Part shown: piece by piece, positions 4,852-9,624 of the stretch
Numbering within the stretch: position 1 is the stretch's first letter
Layout: every line of letters starts with the position of its first letter
Assembly (NCBI GenBank): GCA_902495325.1
Contig: CABUWK010000056.1
Location: 1-9,624 of the forward strand
DNA from: an uncultured Acidiphilium sp.
GTDB lineage: Bacteria > Bacillota > Clostridia > Christensenellales > Borkfalkiaceae
Reading direction: 5' to 3'
DNA length: 9,624 bases
The notes under the pieces: generated by a model
The model's input: only the letters and a program-made list of their open reading frames with translations
The model's database searches: none
Told to the model about the DNA's origin: nothing
Made by a program: the position numbers and the translations under genes

Positions 4852-5157
4852 ATGATAGTCTTGATCCGGATCATCGTCGCGACCTATTTTATCGCGATAA
4901 ACGTATATTCCTTCCTTCTGATGCTCTCTCAGAAACGCGCGAACGAAGACGGAAAAAGCAACGCCGTCCGGGACGGAAACATCATCGTTGCAGCCATGCT
5001 CGGCGGCGCGCTCGGCGTTTACGTTTCCATGTTCGTATTCCATTACCGTTTAAAAAGCCTTTATCTCATGGTTTTAATGCCCGTTCTCGTGGTGATCAAT
5101 ATCTACCTGCTCGTAACGGGTTTTCTACGCGATTTCTGGATGATATCCGAACTGTAG
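4852..5157 (+). CDS. Small membrane protein, DUF1294-type
   Basis: A 101-residue protein with three predicted membrane helices at about 2-24, 43-63 and 69-92. The first loop carries SQKRANEDGKSNAVRDG, and the second helix begins AAMLGGALG followed by a FVFHYRLK segment. This is the arrangement of DUF1294 proteins (DKxxA, then LLGGxxG, then MxxFRHKTK), but the DK and RIPE positions are changed, so the match is partial. DUF1294 has no known biochemical function; a role in the membrane is all that can be said. The ATG at 4852 is needed to include the first helix. AAAGG (4846-4850) lies only 1 nt upstream, too close for a normal ribosome binding site, and I found no convincing promoter. It converges on fbp with 72 bp between stops and no clear terminator. 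Confidence 0.75.
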   Translation: MIVLIRIIVATYFIAINVYSFLLMLSQKRANEDGKSNAVRDGNIIVAAMLGGALGVYVSMFVFHYRLKSLYLMVLMPVLVVINIYLLVTGFLRDFWMISEL

Positions 5158-5229
5158 CCCGAGCCCGACGACTTGTTTGTCGCAAAAACAGAAGATAATC
5201 GGCTTATAGGCTTGTTTTACCCCATCAGG

Positions 5230-7056
5230 TCAGACGGAAAAACCGTAATAATCTCTTAAGAGAAGTTTTAAAACTTCGATCTGCGCGGCGAGTTCCGCGC
5301 CTTTATCCGTCTCCTTTACGAGGATGCGGCGATCGTAAGTTTTCAGCGTGTGAACTTCGCTCTTTAAGTCTGCCGAACGCCTCACAACGTCGTCGATCGA
5401 AGAAAAGGGAGAATGACATACGAGGTATAATCCCTGCGAATTGTTGATCAACGTATATCCCGCGATACCCGTTTTGCCGTGATATGCTTTGGAAAGTCCG
5501 CCGTCGATCACGATATGTCTTCCGTTTCCGCTTTCCGGGCGCTCGCCGTCCTTCACCTTCACGGGCATGTGACCGTTCACGATTACCGAATATTTCCCGT
5601 CCGCACCGAACTCGGCAAGCACTTTCATGCAATAACTTTCCGATTTTACATATTCGTAATACGGATCCTTTTCCTCCCGTTCGGTCTTTCCCTCAAAATA
5701 TTTGGTATAAACGCACATTTTGTCGCGCCCGTACAAAGGCGATTTTCTGCCGCACCAGAGATACCACATATAGTCCACGGAATAGCGGTCACCCTTTGCC
5801 GCCTGCCTCACGAGAGCGTCCAGCCGATCGTACAAAGCCTTTCCTTCGAAAAACTTATCGCCCACCACGACGGAGGAAAACGACCCGTCTTTTTCGGTCG
5901 GCACGCACCCGTGCATCAACAGATTCCCGTTGAATACCCGATACATGCTTCCCTTTTTCAGAAGCAGGTCCACATGGTCGTCAAGACGTGCGTTGTTTTT
6001 AAATTCGCCCACCAATAAGTCGATCAACGCCCTTTCTTTCGCCGTAAGTTCCGAGGAAGGATATAAAATTCTGTCATCCATGAAAAACTCCCGGTGACGG
6101 CGTATCAGGGCATTTTCGATCTTCAGCTGGATCACGGTGATCGCCTTCGTCATTTTGGCAAGAAGAGAATTTTTTTCGAAATCGCTCTCTCCGCCGAAAA
6201 CGTCGGATATTGCGAAAGAGGAACAATCGTCGGTTGCGTATTCCTCTAAGGCAAACGTAACGAGGGGGCGCAGATTGATCCCGTAGCCGCGCTCGATCAC
6301 GGAGAGGTTGCGATAGGCGCAGTTGATGCGGATGATATTGCACACGCATGCCTCGTTTCCGAAGTGTGCGCCCATCCACAACACGTCGTGATTGCCCCAT
6401 TCGATATCGAAGGAATGATAGGCGGAAAGACTGTCCAGAATACGATCCGCACCGTTTCCGCGATCGAAAATATCGCCGACGATATGTAAATGATCGATCG
6501 CAAGCCGCTGGATCAGCCGACACATTTCGCAGATAAAGTTTTCCGCGTTTCCGAGCTCGATGATGCTGGAAATGATATGGCTGTAATAATCCTTTTTGTC
6601 GATGGAGTGATGCGGCATGTTGATCAGCTCGTCGATGATGTACTGGTAATCCTTCGGCAACGCTTTTCTCACTTTGCTTCGCGTGTATTTTGCCGCAACG
6701 AGTTTCGTGACCTCGATCAGGCGGATCAAAATTCCCGCATATCTCTCCTTTTTATCCTCGGCGGTCTCGTATTTTTTCAACACCCGTTCGGGATAATAGA
6801 TCAGCGCGGCGAGATCGTTTTTCTCCCCATCGGAAAGATCGCTTCCGAATGCCAGATCTATTTTCGTGCGGATGACCCCGGAAGCGTTTCTCAGTATATG
6901 TAAAAACGTTTCCGACTCTCCGTGCAGATCGCTCAGAAAATGCTCCGTTCCCTTCGGCAGGTTCAGGATCGCCTGCAGGTTAATGATCTCCGTAACAACT
7001 TCCTGCGGGGTTTTGAACTGCTTTGCGAGCAGCCCGAATACTTCTCTTTTTTCCAT
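5230..7056 (-). CDS. fbp: Fructose-1,6-bisphosphatase, class III
   Basis: Hydrolyses fructose 1,6-bisphosphate to fructose 6-phosphate and phosphate, the committed gluconeogenic step, in the cytoplasm. The 608-residue product is of the Firmicutes class III type (671 residues in B. subtilis), unrelated to the classical Fbp fold. It shows the calcineurin-like metallophosphatase motifs in order: SDLHGE at 42-47 (Asp43, His45), GDIFDRG at 194-200 (Asp195, Asp198), GNHD at 221-224, MHGCVP at 381-386 and NGHMP at 494-498, with IDGG at 517-520. The N-terminal FKTPQEVVTEIINLQAI and LPKGTEHF are also typical. It is shorter than the B. subtilis enzyme. The ATG at 7054-7056 has AGGAGGA (7061-7067) 4 nt upstream; a longer open frame exists but lacks a ribosome binding site. 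The gene stands alone after the tsaD terminator, with a weak promoter candidate at 7109-7135. Confidence 0.95.
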   Translation of the reverse strand: MEKREVFGLLAKQFKTPQEVVTEIINLQAILNLPKGTEHFLSDLHGESETFLHILRNASGVIRTKIDLAFGSDLSDGEKNDLAALIYYPERVLKKYETAEDKKERYAGILIRLIEVTKLVAAKYTRSKVRKALPKDYQYIIDELINMPHHSIDKKDYYSHIISSIIELGNAENFICEMCRLIQRLAIDHLHIVGDIFDRGNGADRILDSLSAYHSFDIEWGNHDVLWMGAHFGNEACVCNIIRINCAYRNLSVIERGYGINLRPLVTFALEEYATDDCSSFAISDVFGGESDFEKNSLLAKMTKAITVIQLKIENALIRRHREFFMDDRILYPSSELTAKERALIDLLVGEFKNNARLDDHVDLLLKKGSMYRVFNGNLLMHGCVPTEKDGSFSSVVVGDKFFEGKALYDRLDALVRQAAKGDRYSVDYMWYLWCGRKSPLYGRDKMCVYTKYFEGKTEREEKDPYYEYVKSESYCMKVLAEFGADGKYSVIVNGHMPVKVKDGERPESGNGRHIVIDGGLSKAYHGKTGIAGYTLINNSQGLYLVCHSPFSSIDDVVRRSADLKSEVHTLKTYDRRILVKETDKGAELAAQIEVLKLLLRDYYGFSV

Positions 7057-7108
7057 CGGATCCTCCTGAAATATGCTTCGTCCGTTCAGGCGCTCGGACA
7101 CGCCCGAA

Positions 7109-7135
7109 ATTATGATACCCGTTTATGCCGGACAA
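7109..7135 (-). promoter_or_regulatory. Weak promoter candidate of fbp
   Basis: On the minus strand TTGTCC (7130-7135) and CATAAT (7109-7114) are 15 bp apart, shorter than ideal. Transcription would start near 7102 with a leader of about 46 nt. The -35 lies inside the dispersed repeat at 7125-7154, but the other copies have no matching -10, so the repeat itself is not the promoter. Confidence 0.3.
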
Positions 7136-7154
7136 GAGTAATACGAACCTTGCC
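7125..7154 (+). repeat. Dispersed 30-bp repeat, copy upstream of fbp
   Basis: The first 25 bases match 9506-9530 at 22 positions, including an uninterrupted TAATACGAACC. The copy lies 69 bp upstream of the fbp ATG, in intergenic DNA, in the same orientation as the other copies. Confidence 0.6.
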
Positions 7155-7166
7155 CCCACGAACGAG

Positions 7167-7192
7167 AAAAACCCGCTGAAGAACGGGTTTTT
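7167..7192. terminator. Terminator after tsaD
   Basis: AAAAACCCG (7167-7175) and CGGGTTTTT (7184-7192) pair over 9 bp around an 8-nt loop. On the minus strand the hairpin ends in T5, 29 nt after the tsaD stop. It is symmetric and could work both ways. Confidence 0.85.
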
Positions 7193-7197
7193 GTTTT

Positions 7198-7217
7198 GCG
7201 CCGGACGGCGCGTTTTT
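7198..7217 (+). terminator. Second hairpin with plus-strand T run, opposite tsaD
   Basis: GCGCC (7198-7202) pairs with GGCGC (7207-7211) around GGAC, and five T follow on the plus strand after one G. It lies between the tsaD stop and its main terminator. Facing into tsaD on the antisense side, it may block antisense transcription. No plus-strand gene upstream needs it. Confidence 0.35.
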
Positions 7218-7220
7218 CTT

Positions 7221-8264
7221 TCACCCGAGATCCACCCGTGCCATGGCGTTGAGCGAAAGATCGGAAAAATTCCTTTTTTTGTATTGCAGATAACCTTCCG
7301 CGCCGATCATCGCCGCATTGTCCGTACAGAGAATTTTCGGCGGTAATACGAGTTTAATCGACTTATCGGCGCACTTTTTTGTAAGCAGATCCCTTAAATA
7401 TCCGTTTGCGGCAACACCGCCGCCGACCGTTAAGGTGCGATAGCCCGATTCTTCGCATGCCTCTATCGCCTTTTCGGCAAGAATATCGAGAGCGGCGCTC
7501 TGGAAAGAAGCCGCCACGTCCGCTTTGGAAAACGCCTCGCCCGCCTGCTCTTTTTTATGTACATAATTGATCACGGCGGTTTTCAAGCCGGAATAAGAAA
7601 AAGAATACCCGCCGTTCCCCTTCAGCATTTTCGGCATGGGAACGACGTTTTTCCCCTCTCTTGCAAGCTTTTCGATATTCGGTCCGCCGGGATATTCCAG
7701 CCCGAGCACCCGCGCCACCTTGTCGAACGATTCGCCAACGGCGTCGTCCATCGTGCCGCCGAGCACCCGGAAAGAATAGTCCGGATCCACGAGGATCACC
7801 GCGGTATGCCCGCCGCTTGCAAGCAGACTGACGAAAGGCGGTTCGAGCGTTTTATCGCACAGATACGCCGCCGCCAGATGCCCGCGGATATGAGACACGG
7901 GGACAAGCGGGATCTCAAGGGAATAAGCGAGCGTTTTCGCATAGGAAACGCCGACGAGCAACGCGCCGAGAAGCCCCGCCCCGTACGTTACGCAGACGCC
8001 GTCGAGATCGGAAAGGGAAATACCCGCTTTCCGGATCGCGTTTTCCGTCGCGATCGAAATGGCGGAAGTGTGCGCCCGCGAAGCGATCTCGGGAACGACG
8101 CCCCCGAACCGGATGTGCTCTTTACAGGAAGATAATATTTCGGAAGAGAGGATCTCTCTCCCGCCCTTGATCACGGCGGCAGCCGTCTCGTCGCACGAAG
8201 ACTCGATCGCAAGAAGTACCGCGTCGTTTTTTACCCGAAAATTCGGTATCAGATCGGAATACAT
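7221..8264 (-). CDS. tsaD: tRNA N6-adenosine threonylcarbamoyltransferase TsaD
   Basis: TsaD transfers the threonylcarbamoyl group from threonylcarbamoyl-AMP to A37 of tRNAs reading ANN codons, together with TsaB and TsaE. The 347-residue product (346 in B. subtilis) has the ASKHA-type start LLAIESSCDETAAAV at 17-31, metal-binding His125 and His129 in SHIRGH, the nucleotide-binding LLASGGHT at 147-154, DDAVGESFDKVAR at 173-185, GGGVAAN at 281-287 and the late metal-ligand Asp315 in CTDNAAMIGAEG. All catalytic positions are kept. The usual Asn before the first metal His is Ser124 here. The ATG at 8262-8264 adds about 16 residues before the conserved core, but no closer start codon exists; GGAAGG (8273-8278) lies 8 nt upstream, next to the prfB stop. 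It is the second gene of a prfB-tsaD unit, 15 bp apart. No tsaB, tsaE or rimI is in the window. Confidence 0.96.
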   Translation of the reverse strand: MYSDLIPNFRVKNDAVLLAIESSCDETAAAVIKGGREILSSEILSSCKEHIRFGGVVPEIASRAHTSAISIATENAIRKAGISLSDLDGVCVTYGAGLLGALLVGVSYAKTLAYSLEIPLVPVSHIRGHLAAAYLCDKTLEPPFVSLLASGGHTAVILVDPDYSFRVLGGTMDDAVGESFDKVARVLGLEYPGGPNIEKLAREGKNVVPMPKMLKGNGGYSFSYSGLKTAVINYVHKKEQAGEAFSKADVAASFQSAALDILAEKAIEACEESGYRTLTVGGGVAANGYLRDLLTKKCADKSIKLVLPPKILCTDNAAMIGAEGYLQYKKRNFSDLSLNAMARVDLG

Positions 8265-8279
8265 TCTTTTTGCCTTCCG

Positions 8280-9378
8280 TCAGCTCTTTTTCAGATAATC
8301 GATGATAAACGGATCGAGATTGCCGTCCATAACGGACTGGATATTACCCGTTTCGCAACCCGTTCTGTGGTCTTTTACCATCGTATACGGACAGAAAACA
8401 TAGCTTCGGATCTGGCTGCCCCATTCGATTTTTTTGATCTCGCCCTTGATCTCGTTCGCTTCGGCAAGCCGTTCTTCTTCGCGGCGTTCCAGAAGTTTGC
8501 TCATCAGCATGCGCATCGCCTGTTCGCGGTTCTGCACCTGGCTTCGTTCGTTCTGGCAGGACACGATGATCCCCGTGGGAATATGCGTGATGCGGATCGC
8601 CGATTCCGTTTTATTGACGTGCTGTCCGCCGGCACCGCTCGAACGGTAAGTATCCACCTTCAGATCTTCCGGACGGATCTCGATATCCCCTTCCTCTTCG
8701 ATCTCCGGCATAACGTCTACCGAAGAGAAGGACGTGTGACGGCGGGCGTTCGCGTCGAACGGAGAAATTCTCACCAGTCTGTGAATGCCCTTTTCCGATT
8801 TGAGGTAACCGTAAGCGTTTTCGCCTTCCACGCGGAAACAAACCGACTTGATCCCCGCGCCGTCCCCTTCGAGACGGTCGAGCTCCGTCAGTTTATAGCC
8901 GTGCTTTTCGGCATAGCAGATATACATACGGTAAAGCATTTCCGTCCAGTCGCACGCTTCGGTGCCGCCCGCCCCCGCATGCAGGGTCAGAATGGCGTTG
9001 CATCCGTCGTACTTTCCGCGCAGAAGAGTGCGAAGGCGAATGTCCTCGATATCCGCTTCCGCCTTTTCGAGTTCGGAATTTACTTCCTCCAGAAGGCTTT
9101 CGTCGTTTTCCTCGATGGCAAGGTTAACGATCTCTTCCGCGTCGGAAACGGCTTTTTTCGCATTGTCGTAAACGCTGAGTTTATTGCGGATCGCCTGAGC
9201 CTCGCGGCTGATGTGCGCGGACTTCTTCACGTCCGACCACACTTCCGGCTTTTCGAGTTCCGCTTCCAGTTCTTTTAATTTAACGCGCTGATTGGCGACG
9301 TCAAAGAGAGTACCCTGCCTCTTCCAGCGTCTTGTAAAGTCCTCTGATTTTTTCTTCGTAAACGTCCGTTCTGATCAT
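8280..9378 (-). CDS. prfB: Peptide chain release factor 2, with programmed +1 frameshift
   Basis: RF2 releases nascent chains at UGA and UAA codons. Translation starts at the ATG 9376-9378, with AAGGAG (9388-9393) 9 nt upstream, runs 25 codons to CTT (9304-9306) and meets an in-frame TGA (9301-9303). A +1 shift on CTT-T continues at GAC (9300-9302) for 340 more codons, giving 365 residues, the same length as E. coli RF2. The product shows the stop-recognition tripeptide SPF at 205-207 and GGQ at 250-252, exactly at the E. coli numbering. Residue 246 is Ser, the small residue found in most RF2 proteins rather than the Thr of E. coli K-12. The N-terminal helical domain precedes residue about 115. 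The frameshift makes RF2 sense its own level at UGA. The gene is first in a unit with tsaD. secA, a common upstream neighbour, is not seen. Confidence 0.96.
9301..9316 (-). promoter_or_regulatory. Programmed +1 frameshift site of prfB
   Basis: On the minus strand the slippery CTT-TGA-C is present after codon 25. An internal Shine-Dalgarno-like AGGG (9313-9316) precedes it, but with 6 nt (TACTCT) before CTT. In E. coli the AGGGGG element is 3 nt from CUU. The in-frame TGA followed by C is the weak stop context expected. Confidence 0.9.
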
Positions 9379-9405
9379 GTTTATTATCTCCTTTTTTTTA
9401 ATGTT

Positions 9406-9467
9406 CCCGTTTCCGCGACCGATAGAGGCAATGTTCTATTCCTTTTGTTTTTATTTCCGGAAACGGG
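9406..9467 (-). promoter_or_regulatory. 10-bp inverted repeat in the prfB leader
   Basis: CCCGTTTCCG (9406-9415) and CGGAAACGGG (9458-9467) are perfectly complementary over 10 bp across a 42-nt A-rich loop. The near arm ends 12 nt before the AAGGAG of prfB. If transcription starts upstream, this would fold as a long-looped stem in the mRNA leader. GAACATT occurs twice (9400-9406 and 9429-9435 region), once in the loop and once next to the ribosome binding site. No promoter was identified between 9379 and 9624. Confidence 0.45.
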
Positions 9468-9505
9468 GAAAAGCCGCAATGCTTTTCGTTCCGCGCCCCG
9501 CTGCC

Positions 9506-9535
9506 ATGCCAGGCAAGAATAATACGAACCATGGT
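9506..9535 (+). repeat. Dispersed 30-bp repeat, copy upstream of prfB
   Basis: Matches the copy at 7125-7154 at 22 of the first 25 bases, with shared TAATACGAACC and CAAGA. It lies 128 bp upstream of the prfB ATG in the gene-free right end, in the same orientation as the other copies. Confidence 0.6.
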
Positions 9536-9554
9536 CTGACGGCGTATTTTTGAC

Positions 9555-9595
9555 TAATACTTCGTTACGCTCACGGCTTATACGGTCAAGTATTA
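9555..9595. repeat. Inverted repeat near the right edge
   Basis: TAATACTT (9555-9562) and AAGTATTA (9588-9595) pair perfectly over 8 bp; an inner CGT/ACG pair can extend the stem with a 3-nt bulge. The sequence up to the window end at 9624 shows no gene or promoter. It may be part of a larger repeat that continues outside the window. Confidence 0.45.
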
Positions 9596-9624
9596 ACCCG
9601 TTCGCGTGCCTTGTCTTAGCCTAA

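Noticed and set aside
7141..7155. tRNA T-arm-like GGTTCG in the dispersed repeat
   Set aside because: No acceptor, D or anticodon stems can be built around it in either copy.
8367..9278. 303-codon plus-strand open frame across prfB
   Set aside because: Antisense of prfB, whose own protein is unmistakable; the composition is unlike a real protein.
9301..9303. Nonsense mutation or pseudogene in prfB
   Set aside because: The TGA sits at the known RF2 frameshift position with CTT before it and C after it, and the rest of the protein is intact.
1..9624. CRISPR array, riboswitch, rRNA or tRNA genes
   Set aside because: No regularly spaced repeats, no known aptamer motif and no tRNA or rRNA sequence was seen on either strand.

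Overview
The window looks like a chromosomal core region from a Gram-positive, spore-former-lineage bacterium, most likely an uncultured member of the Clostridia. The evidence is a Spo0A with a near-canonical DNA-binding helix, a Veg-family protein, a class III (Firmicutes-type) fructose-1,6-bisphosphatase, NrdR, strong AAGGAG-type ribosome binding sites, and SigA-like promoters with TTTACA and TATAAT/TACAAT boxes. Base composition is roughly even by eye. The closest lineage cannot be named from the sequence alone.

Layout, left to right. Positions 1 to about 118 are the left end of an IS3-type insertion sequence with the first 23 codons of a minus-strand OrfA; the element runs off the window. 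After about 260 bp without a gene come three minus-strand genes, each with its own signals: veg (377-628), a two-zinc-ribbon protein with a very acidic tail (774-1310), and spo0A (1654-2403). The spo0A/PAP2 divergent intergenic region carries Spo0A-box-like sites. A PAP2-family membrane phosphatase (2765-3370, plus) converges on a lipoprotein of unknown function (3399-4010, minus) across a shared hairpin terminator. nrdR (4150-4611, minus) is divergent from a small DUF1294-type membrane protein (4852-5157, plus). The right part is minus strand: fbp (5230-7056), then prfB and tsaD, which form a two-gene unit 15 bp apart (prfB first, 9378 to 8280; tsaD 8264 to 7221). prfB needs a +1 programmed frameshift at an internal TGA. 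The last 245 bp hold no gene but contain inverted repeats and one copy of a short dispersed repeat.

The genes do not form one pathway. They cover translation (prfB, tsaD), deoxynucleotide control (nrdR), gluconeogenesis (fbp), sporulation and post-exponential control (spo0A, perhaps veg), envelope functions (PAP2, DUF1294, lipoprotein) and one unassigned zinc-ribbon protein. I see no new defence, mobile or biosynthetic system. The points most worth a second look are the non-canonical acidic pocket of Spo0A (Gln10-Glu11), the tandem 0A boxes beside its gene, the atypical spacing at the RF2 frameshift site, two possible leaderless starts, and a dispersed 30-bp repeat with three copies in intergenic DNA.
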